DNA from: Candidatus Eiseniibacteriota bacterium
GTDB lineage: Bacteria; Eisenbacteria; RBG-16-71-46; CAIMUX01
Direction of reading: 5' to 3'
Length of the DNA stretch: 64,000 bases
Assembly (NCBI GenBank): GCA_016712505.1
Contig: JADJQY010000009.1
Coordinates: 370,902-434,901, forward strand
Part shown: piece by piece, positions 26,419 through 34,635 of the stretch
How positions within the stretch are numbered: the stretch's first letter is position 1
How the letters are laid out: each line of letters begins with the position of its first letter
Notes under the pieces: model-generated
Database searches by the model: none
Seen by the model: only the letters and a program-made list of their open reading frames with translations
What the model was told of the DNA's origin: nothing
Position numbers and translations under genes: made by a program

Positions 26419-27318
26419 TCAGGTGTAGATGAGTTCAGGGAGGTTGAGCGCGTCCCACAGCGACACCACCGGTCCGTGCAGACAGGTCATGGTGTAACCG
26501 ACGGAGCAGTGTCCGCACTTGCCCACGCCGCACTCCATGCGGCGCTCGAGGCTGAGGAACACCTGGTTCTTGGAGAAGCCCATGCGCACCAGGCGGTCCA
26601 GGACGTGCTTGTAGAAGATGGGCGGTCCGCAGGCGACGGCATAGGTCCGTCCGACCTGAATGGACGCTGCATCGAGCAGGTCCGTCACCAGGCCTACGCG
26701 ACCGCCCCAGGGCTCGGTCGTGCCGCGCTCCACCGCGAGGTGGATCTCGGCATCGCCGCGTCGTTCGACTCCGGTCAGCTCACCGCGAAACAGCACCTGT
26801 TCCGGAGAGCGTGCGCCATAGAGCAGGGTGATCCGGCCGAACCGCTCCCGGTGATCGATGGCGAACTGGAGCAGGCCGCGCAAAGGCACCATCCCGAGGC
26901 CGCCCGCCACCAGCAGGAGGTCGTTGCCGTAAAACTTCTCCACCGGGAAGCCGTTGCCCAGCGGCCCGCGGATCCCGACCACATCTCCTTCCTTCACGTG
27001 CCGGAAGAGGTGACCGGTGAGTGAGCCGGCCTCGCGGATGGCGAGCTGGAACACCCCCCGGCGGGTCGGTGAGGAAGGAAGCGAGAACGGGGCCTCGCCC
27101 ACGCCCAACATCGAGAGCATGACGAACTGTCCCGGGACCCAGCTGAAGCGCTCGGCCAGCCCGGGATCGACGAATCGAAGGTCGTAGAGTCGCACCCCGG
27201 GGACGAGGTCGCTCTGCAGCAGCACGCGAGCCGGCACCGGCAGGTACGGGTTCTCTCCGGTGGGCAAGCCGCGCGGGCTGGCGTGGCGCAGCGGGTGGCG
27301 CGCTTGGGTCAGACTCAT
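26419..27318 (-). CDS. hydG: Hydrogenase FAD/NAD(P)-binding (gamma) subunit
   Basis: 299 residues of the ferredoxin-NADP reductase/dihydroorotate dehydrogenase electron-transfer type. Near the middle, DLLLVAGGLGMVPLRGLL binds the nucleotide, and the flavin-binding stretch F-S-L-P-S-S is seen in APFSLPSSPTRRG. The C-terminal [2Fe-2S] ligands are in MECGVGKCGHCSVG and TMTCLHGPV. It passes electrons between the small subunit and NADP(H). Its start overlaps the hydB stop by four bases, and hydD begins ten bases after its end. Confidence 0.9.
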   Translation of the reverse strand: MSLTQARHPLRHASPRGLPTGENPYLPVPARVLLQSDLVPGVRLYDLRFVDPGLAERFSWVPGQFVMLSMLGVGEAPFSLPSSPTRRGVFQLAIREAGSLTGHLFRHVKEGDVVGIRGPLGNGFPVEKFYGNDLLLVAGGLGMVPLRGLLQFAIDHRERFGRITLLYGARSPEQVLFRGELTGVERRGDAEIHLAVERGTTEPWGGRVGLVTDLLDAASIQVGRTYAVACGPPIFYKHVLDRLVRMGFSKNQVFLSLERRMECGVGKCGHCSVGYTMTCLHGPVVSLWDALNLPELIYT

Positions 27319-28349
27319 GCATCACCTCGCACATGTTGGAACACCTCGACCACATGGATCCCGGTCGGGCAGTTCTCGATGCAACGGCCGCAGCCGACGC
27401 AGGAGGGCATGCCGAACTCGCGGACGAATGCCTCCTGTTTGTGGTAGTAGCGATTGCGCACCCGATCGGCGCGCCGAGCGCGGAAGTTGTGCCCGCCCGC
27501 CACCAGCGCGTAATCGCGATAGAGGCAGGCGTCCCAGCAACGGAGCCGTTCGGAGCAGTTCTCCTCCGGCATCTCGTCCCACATGTTGAAGCAGGTGCAG
27601 GTCGGGCAGACCATCGAACAGGAGCCGCAGCAGAGGCACTTCCGCCCCAACTCTTCCCAGACCGGGTCGTCCTTCTTCAGTTCGAGCACGTAGGGCAGGT
27701 CGTGGGCGTCGAGCGCCAGGGTGAACGCTTCGGTGCGCCGCTTCAGCCGGTCCAGGTACTCGCGGGTGTCGTCACGCGTGCTTGGTTCGAAGCCGACCGG
27801 ATAGCGCCGGACCAGATCGTCGCCGCGCGCGCTCGCCACCGTGACCATGAACCTCCCCTCGAGCGGGGTGAAGAACAGGTCGAACCCGTCATCGACATTG
27901 GCCGTGCCCAGCGACTGGCAGAAGCACTTGTCGTCCGGTATGCAGCCGTAGCCGATGACCGTCAGTTGCTCGCGCCGCCGCTGGTAGTAGGGGTCGGCGA
28001 AGTCGGAGAGAAAGAGCAGGTCGAGGATCTTGAGCGAGTGCACGTCACAGGCGTGCGCCCCGTAGAAGATCATCGGCCGGATGGGCAGTTCGTCACCGTC
28101 CTCCCAGGCGCCGTCGCGGGCGCGGGTCAGCACCGTACGCGGCGGGAGGAGGAGTTTCTTGAAGGGGAGAATCGTCCGCAGCGCTTCCGGGTGCGCCTGG
28201 GCGACGTCGAAGATCCGCTCGAGCGAGTAAACTCCGGAGCGGCCGTCCTTGGGAGCGAGTCGTTCGACGGGGGCAAAGAGATCCCCCTCATCGCGCAGTG
28301 CGCTCAGGAAAACCGGCAGTCGCTGAACCTCAAGCCTTAGGGTTTGCAT
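27315..28349 (-). CDS. hydB: Hydrogenase iron-sulfur (beta) subunit
   Basis: 344 residues. It holds two ferredoxin-like cluster motifs, CLCCGSCSMVCPTCTC and CVGCGRCIENCPTGI, with DHxH-rich and YGAHACDVHSL regions typical of the sulfhydrogenase beta subunit. First gene of the operon. ATG 28349 follows AAAGGGAACG. In Pyrococcus-type enzymes this subunit, with HydG, gives the NADP(H) and polysulfide-reducing activity. Whether this enzyme oxidises or makes hydrogen cannot be decided from sequence. Confidence 0.9.
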   Translation of the reverse strand: MQTLRLEVQRLPVFLSALRDEGDLFAPVERLAPKDGRSGVYSLERIFDVAQAHPEALRTILPFKKLLLPPRTVLTRARDGAWEDGDELPIRPMIFYGAHACDVHSLKILDLLFLSDFADPYYQRRREQLTVIGYGCIPDDKCFCQSLGTANVDDGFDLFFTPLEGRFMVTVASARGDDLVRRYPVGFEPSTRDDTREYLDRLKRRTEAFTLALDAHDLPYVLELKKDDPVWEELGRKCLCCGSCSMVCPTCTCFNMWDEMPEENCSERLRCWDACLYRDYALVAGGHNFRARRADRVRNRYYHKQEAFVREFGMPSCVGCGRCIENCPTGIHVVEVFQHVRGDA

Positions 28350-28494
28350 GTGCGTTCCCTTTGCGCCGGGGAGGTCTCGCGCGTCCTTCCGACATCATCG
28401 GAGTCGTGGCTCCGAAAGTCCACAATCGAATGAGGAAGAGGGAGGGGCGCGGCTCGCGCCGGCGAGACCCCATCTCAGAAGTGGGACCGAGGGG

Positions 28495-31400
28495 TTACAG
28501 CGCGCGGATCCGGATCGCCTCGCCCCAGGAGGCGAAGCTCTCGCGATGCGATAGAAGAACCCACTGCCGCTCTCGGGCCAGTCGCTCGAGACTCTCTCTC
28601 ACCCGGCCCAGCCTCTCCTCGTCGGAGTGGACGAACGGATCGTCGAAGAGGAAGGGGAGCGGAACCGGCCCGGCGAGCAGGTCGGCAACCGCGAGCCGAA
28701 GGGCGAGGAAGAGCTGATCGCGCGCCCCCTGCGAGAGCTGTTCGATCGCGATCGGATGGCCGGTAGAACCGACCAGGGAGAGGGTGAACGACGGGTCGAG
28801 AAGCACCCGGCGATCGTCACGTCCGGAGAGGAAACGGAATCGCTCGGTGATCCGCGCTTCGAGCTCTTCACGATGACGTCCCTGGAACTCGGTCGCGGCC
28901 TCGCGAAGCCAGCTCGCCGCCAGAGCCAGGCCCGCGGCCTCGCGCCGCAGACGGGACAGCTCCGCCTGGAGCGGCTTCAGCTCGAGCTCGATCCGGGCCA
29001 CGTTGACCCCGCGCTTTCCCTCCAGGCGCGCCTGCTCGCGCAGGAGGGCATGATTTGCCTCGGCCAGACGTTCGAGTTCGGACTCCTCCTCGTCGCCGGC
29101 GGTGGTCTCGCGTTGCAACTCGGCGCGCAACATCTCACCCCGCCGCAGTGGATCGCGTTCCTCGCGCGAGGCGGCGAGGAGGGCGTCTTCCTGCTCCAGA
29201 CGCTCGAGATCGCGTAGCGCCAGACCGAGCGCGGCCGAGACCTCGAGCTCACGGCCGGTGATCTCGGCCAGGTCGGAGACCCCGTGGGTGCGGAGGAGCG
29301 CGGCCTCCCGTTCGCTCAGGGCGGCCAGCCGAGAGGCACGTTCGCGCGCCGGGCGCTCTGCCAGCCGCTCTGCCGCGGCCCAGACGGCCAGGTCCGGACC
29401 GGGGGAGGCGATCGGCCAATCGGTGCGGAGGGAGTGGAGCTTTTGCTCGAGCGCCTCGGTGGCGCTCGCCCGGGCGTTTCCCTCGACCTCGGGAGCGAGG
29501 GCAGCAACTTCCGCGGCGAGGATCGTCTCCTCGCGCTCGAGCTGCTGCAGCTCCAGCACCTGCCGCTCGAGGTCGGCGGGATCGGTCTCCAGGGTGAACG
29601 GCGCCAGATCCGCCTCGGCCCGGCTCACGCTCGTATCCTGCGCCTCCTCGGAGCGGAGGCGGATCAGCATCGCCTCGATCCGGTCGCGCTCCCGATCGCT
29701 TTCCAGCGCCTCGTCGGCCTGGCGCCGGAGACGGATCCAGCCGGTCTCGTCGATCGCCGCCAGCTGCTCGAGCCAGGCACCCAGCGTCGCCGGCGGGGAG
29801 GGGGAGAGGCGGAGCAGCGGCCGGAGCGGCTCGGGAAGCGTGGCCAGCGGTCGAGACCGGGGATCGGTGCCCCCCTCGAGTCCGAAGAGATCCCCCAGGA
29901 TCTCGTCGCGTTCCTTCTCCCAGCGATCCAGGTCGGCCTGGGCCGACTTCCAGCGCTCCTCCTGGGCGGCGAACTCGCTCGCCGTCATGCTGCTGAACGG
30001 ACCGAGGTTGGTCTCCAGCCCACCGATCTCGGTCTCCACCCGCAGGCTCTCCGCTTCGAGCGCCCGGACCTGGGACTCCGCTTGCGAGAGGCGCGCCGCG
30101 CCCTTCTCCTGCGCTCCAACGTCGGGCGGCGCGGTTCCGACCTGGGCCATCGCGCGGAAGAGACCGATCAAGGATGCGACCATGGCAGCGACGTACAGCC
30201 CGGTGATGAACGGCGCGGGCAGTTCGCGGGCGGCGGCCAACCAGATCACCATCCCGACCAGGAGGACGGAGGCGGCGATGCCCCAGCCGCGGAGCGCGAG
30301 CACGCGCGCACGGGCCCTTCCGCTGGTCACCTCGATCTGTCGCCGCTCCAGGGCGAAGAGCAGTTCCCGCGCCGTCCCGCTCTCCGCCTTGGCCTCGCGC
30401 AGTTCCAGCGCCAGCTCCTTGCGGGCTCCCTCCAGATCCAGCTTCCGGCGGAGCTGGACCAGCCGGTCGTCCGCGTCGAGGAAGGCGCGTCCTTCGAGAC
30501 GGAGCCGGGCATCCGCCGCGTTCGCGGCGGCGCGTTCGTACCGCGCGGTTTCGGCCAGCACCGACTTGCAGAGCACCTCGAGGGCATCGAAGTGCTGCAG
30601 CTCACCCGCGATCGAGGGGGCGATCTCGGCGAGTCGGCCGCTGAGCGTCTCGATCTCCCGCCGACGCGCGGCCTGCGCCAGGGCAGCGGACCGCAGGCGG
30701 CGCTGGGCGTCGACCCAGTCGGCGCGTCCGCGGAGAGGCGCGTAGTCCGCCTCGATCTTCGCCCGGACGGCGGCCAGGCGCCCGTCGGTTGCCGTGCGCC
30801 GCTCGTTCCGTTCCGTGGCGGCCTCCGCCAGCCGGCCGAGGGCCAGGGCGGCTTGCTCGATCTGCTCGAGTCGCGGCGCCAGATCGGCCGGCGCCGATTC
30901 GAAACGCGCCCAACCGGCCTCCGCAGCGGAGAGCAGTCCCTCGCGCTCGCGGGTCAAGGTCGCGAATTCTCCCTGGGCGGCGCGGAGCCGGGCCAGTTCG
31001 TCGCTTCGCCGCCGTCGTTCGGAGTCGAGCTCCGTCCAGGCGCGCAGCGTCCGCAGACGGTCGGCGCGACGTTCCTGCGAGGCGCGAATCTCGAGGCGAC
31101 GGGCGTCGTTCTCCTCGATCGCGCGATTGCCGGTATTGAGCTGCTGGAGATCGCCGGTCGATTCGCGCAGCTCGAGATTGAGCCGACCGATCCGCTGCTC
31201 GATCTCCTCGATCCGGCCGTCGTCCTTCTGGTTGCTGGGACGCGATGTTCCCGGTCGCGCCACGCCTAGATCCGCGGTCCGGCGGGTGAGCTGCTTCACC
31301 TGCTGGAAGAGGTGGTTCTGGATCTCGTCCACCCGGGCGGCCCGACTGCCGGTCAAGAGGTGCTGCAGTTCGTCTCCCAATCGATCGCCGCTCGGCAGCG

Positions 31401-31866
31401 GCTGCGTGACGCAGAAGGTCTCGCTGAAGAGGTGCGGCTCGGAGAGCCCCAGCCGCTGGCGGAGGATCTCGGCGAAGGCGGTCGCCGCGGAGGAGCGTGC
31501 CTGCGGGTTGTGCTCTCCTTCGAAGATCGACTCCACGGTGCCGTCCCGCCCGCGGGTCAAGCGGACGCGGTGGCTGTCGACGCGGCGGTAGAGGCGGTAG
31601 AGCTGTCCGTCCTCTTCCCACTCGAGTTCGCCGTAGAACGACTCCGGTGCCCCGAAGGAGCGATGGCGACCCGCGCCGAAGCGCGCCGGGTCGGCGGTGG
31701 CGGGCAGTCCGAACCAGAGTGCGGTCAGGCCGGCGATGAGCGTGCTCTTGCCCGACTCGTTGGGGGCGACCCAGACCGCCGGACCGGCGGGGAAGATGAA
31801 CTCCGTCGGCCGGGCGTAGACCCCGAATCCCGAGAGCAGTGCACGCCGGAGCCGCAGCTGCCTCAC
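28495..31866 (-). CDS. YhaN/SbcC-like SMC-type ATPase
   Basis: 1123 residues. The Walker A region is APNESGKSTLIAG at about residue 34, the typical N-E-x-G-K-S-T form of YhaN. Long coiled coils follow. Two membrane-type helices sit mid-chain (WGIAASVLLVGMVIWLAAA; FITGLYVAAMVASLIGLF), as in YhaN proteins. The C-terminal half has the signature motif EQLSQGARDQLFLALRL and Walker B LPFLFDDPFVHSDEE. It pairs with the metallophosphoesterase encoded four bases upstream with overlap, forming an Mre11/Rad50-like nuclease complex, perhaps membrane-tethered. Role in DNA end processing or repair is inferred. Confidence 0.88.
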   Translation of the reverse strand: MRQLRLRRALLSGFGVYARPTEFIFPAGPAVWVAPNESGKSTLIAGLTALWFGLPATADPARFGAGRHRSFGAPESFYGELEWEEDGQLYRLYRRVDSHRVRLTRGRDGTVESIFEGEHNPQARSSAATAFAEILRQRLGLSEPHLFSETFCVTQPLPSGDRLGDELQHLLTGSRAARVDEIQNHLFQQVKQLTRRTADLGVARPGTSRPSNQKDDGRIEEIEQRIGRLNLELRESTGDLQQLNTGNRAIEENDARRLEIRASQERRADRLRTLRAWTELDSERRRRSDELARLRAAQGEFATLTREREGLLSAAEAGWARFESAPADLAPRLEQIEQAALALGRLAEAATERNERRTATDGRLAAVRAKIEADYAPLRGRADWVDAQRRLRSAALAQAARRREIETLSGRLAEIAPSIAGELQHFDALEVLCKSVLAETARYERAAANAADARLRLEGRAFLDADDRLVQLRRKLDLEGARKELALELREAKAESGTARELLFALERRQIEVTSGRARARVLALRGWGIAASVLLVGMVIWLAAARELPAPFITGLYVAAMVASLIGLFRAMAQVGTAPPDVGAQEKGAARLSQAESQVRALEAESLRVETEIGGLETNLGPFSSMTASEFAAQEERWKSAQADLDRWEKERDEILGDLFGLEGGTDPRSRPLATLPEPLRPLLRLSPSPPATLGAWLEQLAAIDETGWIRLRRQADEALESDRERDRIEAMLIRLRSEEAQDTSVSRAEADLAPFTLETDPADLERQVLELQQLEREETILAAEVAALAPEVEGNARASATEALEQKLHSLRTDWPIASPGPDLAVWAAAERLAERPARERASRLAALSEREAALLRTHGVSDLAEITGRELEVSAALGLALRDLERLEQEDALLAASREERDPLRRGEMLRAELQRETTAGDEEESELERLAEANHALLREQARLEGKRGVNVARIELELKPLQAELSRLRREAAGLALAASWLREAATEFQGRHREELEARITERFRFLSGRDDRRVLLDPSFTLSLVGSTGHPIAIEQLSQGARDQLFLALRLAVADLLAGPVPLPFLFDDPFVHSDEERLGRVRESLERLARERQWVLLSHRESFASWGEAIRIRAL

Positions 31867-33005
31867 GCCTCGTCTCCCACCGGCTGCGACCGTTCGAACG
31901 CGTCGAGGCCGAAGCGCGCCGCCGCCCGGCGTAAGGCGCGCTCCTCCTCGTCGGATGTCTCCTCGATCGCGCGCAGCGCGCGACGCGCGAAGGCTCCGCG
32001 GATCGTCGTTTCCTGCGCCACCGTCTCCAGCGAGGCGTTCCCGAACCCTCCCCGGCCGTCCACCAGCTCGAGGTGGAAGAAGCCTCCGCGCACCTCTTCC
32101 TGCAGCCGCGTCGGCTCGAGGTCGAAGTCGGGTAGGCCGGCCAGCTCGATCCGCGCGATCGCGCCGCTCTGCTCCTCCGCGAAACGGTGCAGGCGCCCGC
32201 GCAGCTCACCCAGGTCGGAGTGACCGGAGAGGTTCCAGCGTTGATCGAGGATCGGACGATGGGAAAAGGGGCGGCGCTCGGGGCGGAGCGCAGGTTCGGT
32301 CAACTTCACGGTCAGCACACCGTCGACCCCCGGATCGTCGAAGCCGCCTCCTTCGATCCGACCGGGGTAGCACGCCCAGCCGTCCCCGATCCGCCGTTCG
32401 ATCGCCTGATGGATGTGACCGAGGGCAACGTAGTCGTAGCCGGCCTCGATCAACGCCGCCGAGCGAATCGGGACGGAGCGGTCGGTCCAGTCGACGTCGA
32501 GCGAGCCGTGTGCGATCAGGATTCGCCGGAACGAGCTGGGTCGGATCTCCGAGGTGTCGAGGGGCAGGCGGGTCCTTCCGGCGACGTAGGCGAGAGCGTG
32601 GACCTCGATCTCCGCCCCGCCGATCCGCCAGGTGGCGACCGGCCCCGGATTCGGTTGGGTGACCAGCAGTCCGGGCCAGCGGTTGACGTAGGTGCGATAG
32701 ACGCAGTCGGCGTAGCTCCACTCGTCGTGGTTGCCCGGGACGGTGATCAGATGGAGTCCGGCCGCCACGACGCGAGCGAGGTCGGCCAGGGCCGACTCGA
32801 CGAGGGCATGCTGTGGGTGATGGTGATCGAACAGATCCCCGGCGATCGCTACCGCGGCGATCTGGTTCTCCTCCGCGAGGGCGAAGTCGACCAGCCGCCG
32901 CAGGAGGAGGTCGGCCTCGCTCCGGCGCGCCGGGGCGGAGGGCCCGAGGTAGTCGTGCCCGTCTCCGAGGTGGAGGTCGGCCAGGTGGAGCAGACGATCG
33001 CGCAT
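31863..33005 (-). CDS. YhaO/SbcD-like metallophosphoesterase
   Basis: 380 residues. ATG 33005 begins MRDRLLHLADLHLGDG. The five phosphoesterase motifs are LADLHLG, AGDLFDHHHP, VPGNHDEW, IAHGSLD and ALGHIHQA. The C-terminal region (HRFAEEQSGAIARIELAGLPDFDLE) is the capping domain expected in Mre11-type nucleases. The stop overlaps the YhaN-like start by four bases, so the two subunits are made together. It acts as the nuclease subunit, most likely Mn-dependent. Confidence 0.9.
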   Translation of the reverse strand: MRDRLLHLADLHLGDGHDYLGPSAPARRSEADLLLRRLVDFALAEENQIAAVAIAGDLFDHHHPQHALVESALADLARVVAAGLHLITVPGNHDEWSYADCVYRTYVNRWPGLLVTQPNPGPVATWRIGGAEIEVHALAYVAGRTRLPLDTSEIRPSSFRRILIAHGSLDVDWTDRSVPIRSAALIEAGYDYVALGHIHQAIERRIGDGWACYPGRIEGGGFDDPGVDGVLTVKLTEPALRPERRPFSHRPILDQRWNLSGHSDLGELRGRLHRFAEEQSGAIARIELAGLPDFDLEPTRLQEEVRGGFFHLELVDGRGGFGNASLETVAQETTIRGAFARRALRAIEETSDEEERALRRAAARFGLDAFERSQPVGDEA

Positions 33006-33019
33006 CGCGGCCGGCCTGC

Positions 33020-34582
33020 CTAGCCTCGCTTCCGGGTGAACTTGAAGGGCAAGGAGAGGGTCGAGCGCACCGGCTGGCCGTAGCGCGTCGCCGGGGCGAA
33101 GGTCCACTTCTCCGCCGCGTTCAGCGCGGCGCGCTCCAGCTCCGCGTCGGCCCGGCTCGCTTGGATCTTCGCGTTCACGACCTTGCCGTTCTCGTCGATC
33201 GTGACCACCACCACCACCTGTCCTTCGAGCCCCTTCTCCTGGGCCGACTCGGGATAGATCGCCGGCTCCTGATGCAGCGGCGTGGCGGGGGAGTCGTAGT
33301 CGGCGACCATGCTGTCGCTCGGGCGATCGAGCAGCGCGTCGCGCGTCGACTCCGCCGCGGAGAAGTTCCATCCCTCGAGCACATAGGCGACCAGTGCGTG
33401 GTTCGCGTCCACTCCGGCCGGACCCGAGGTCGCGTGGGTCGCCTTCGCCGCCACGCCGAGCGCGGGGTACTTCGCCGGATCGGCCGCGGCGATCTGGGCG
33501 TGCCAGGCGTCGAGAAACGGTGCGGCGAGCGCTGCGTCGAGGGTCGCGGCGCGCTCGAGATAGCCCAGAGCGCGAGCGTCATCCTTGGCCTCGAATCGAA
33601 TCTGGGCCAGGCCGCAGGCCGCCAGGATGTCTCCGCCTTGCGTCCAGGCCTCGGTGAAGAGCGCGGTGGCCCGTTCGCGATCGTCCAGCCGCAGGTAGGC
33701 GAAGCCCAGGTTCCGCCGGATGCGCGGACCCCAGGGCGGGGCGACCACGCCGAGGCGCCCCTTCTCCAGCGTCTGGATGGCGTCGAGCAGCCGACCGTCG
33801 CGGCCGAAGAGCATCGATAGCTCCACCACTCCCGGGCCGTAGCTGGCGTTCAAGGCCAGAGCCGACTTCCAGCTCGCCTCCGCCATCTCCGGCCGACCCT
33901 GGCGCAGGTAGAGGGATGCGAGCTGATCGTGGACGAACGGGTCCTTCGGTTCCTTCTCCAGCGCCTTCTTGTACATCATCTCGGCGTCGGAGAGCCGGTC
34001 CATGTGGACCAGTACGTTTGCCATGTTGCTCCACCCTTCGGCCGAGCCCGGATCCTGCTCGGTCATCTGGCGGAACGCTTCCAGCGCGTCCTTGAGTGCG
34101 GCCGGTTCGGTCATTCCCTTTTCGAGCAACACCTGGCCGAGTCCAAAGCGGGCGTCGATGCGCTGGGGTTGGATCTCGATGGCGCGGCGAAAATACCTTT
34201 CGGACAGGTCGAGGCGCTCGATCGACCGGTAGGCGTCCCCGTAGAGGATGCAGGCCAGGGCGAAATCCGGCTTGGCCCTGAGGGTCAGCTCGAGGTACTC
34301 CGCCGCCACCGCGTCGAAGCCGGAGTAGATCGCCTCGTATCCGTGACAGAAGGTTTCGACGAAGGGGGCGGGCTCCTTGCGGAGTGCCTCGGCACACTTG
34401 GCGCGACGGGCATCGTCTCCGTCGGTCTCCGCCATCTCCTGGAGGAGCTGGATCGGGTTCACCGCGAGCGACCTGGAGGGGACCAGCGTCGAACAGACGA
34501 GCAGACCCAGGCCGAGAAGCGCGGCGACCTTGCCTCGGCGGGTGCGGATCGATCGAGTCATGGTGGAAGCAACGTCCTTCAT
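33020..34582 (-). CDS. Periplasmic TPR protein with C-terminal TonB domain
   Basis: 520 residues from ATG 34582 (GAGG about eight bases before). ATG 34561 is an alternative. A signal helix (KVAALLGLGLLVCSTLVPSRSLA) precedes about six TPR units (for example DLSERYFRRAIEIQPQRIDARFGLGQ; AEMMYKKALEKEPKDPFVHDQLASLY). The last 80 residues are a TonB C-terminal domain (YPESAQEKGLEGQVVVVVTIDENGKV, then RAALNAAEKWTFAPATRYGQPV). Lacking a membrane-spanning TonB N-terminus and Pro-rich linker, it is more likely a periplasmic scaffold than an energy-transducing TonB. It ends 15 bases before the YhaO-like gene. Confidence 0.85.
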   Translation of the reverse strand: MKDVASTMTRSIRTRRGKVAALLGLGLLVCSTLVPSRSLAVNPIQLLQEMAETDGDDARRAKCAEALRKEPAPFVETFCHGYEAIYSGFDAVAAEYLELTLRAKPDFALACILYGDAYRSIERLDLSERYFRRAIEIQPQRIDARFGLGQVLLEKGMTEPAALKDALEAFRQMTEQDPGSAEGWSNMANVLVHMDRLSDAEMMYKKALEKEPKDPFVHDQLASLYLRQGRPEMAEASWKSALALNASYGPGVVELSMLFGRDGRLLDAIQTLEKGRLGVVAPPWGPRIRRNLGFAYLRLDDRERATALFTEAWTQGGDILAACGLAQIRFEAKDDARALGYLERAATLDAALAAPFLDAWHAQIAAADPAKYPALGVAAKATHATSGPAGVDANHALVAYVLEGWNFSAAESTRDALLDRPSDSMVADYDSPATPLHQEPAIYPESAQEKGLEGQVVVVVTIDENGKVVNAKIQASRADAELERAALNAAEKWTFAPATRYGQPVRSTLSLPFKFTRKRG

Positions 34583-34635
34583 CCCCGGTACCTCACAGTC
34601 TATGCGTCGTTCTCCCGCACGCGAAGCGGGAACGC

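Noticed and set aside
28627..31269. Long plus-strand open frames opposite the YhaN-like ATPase
   Set aside because: High GC content leaves long antisense frames; these have no family motifs and lie wholly inside a well-supported gene.
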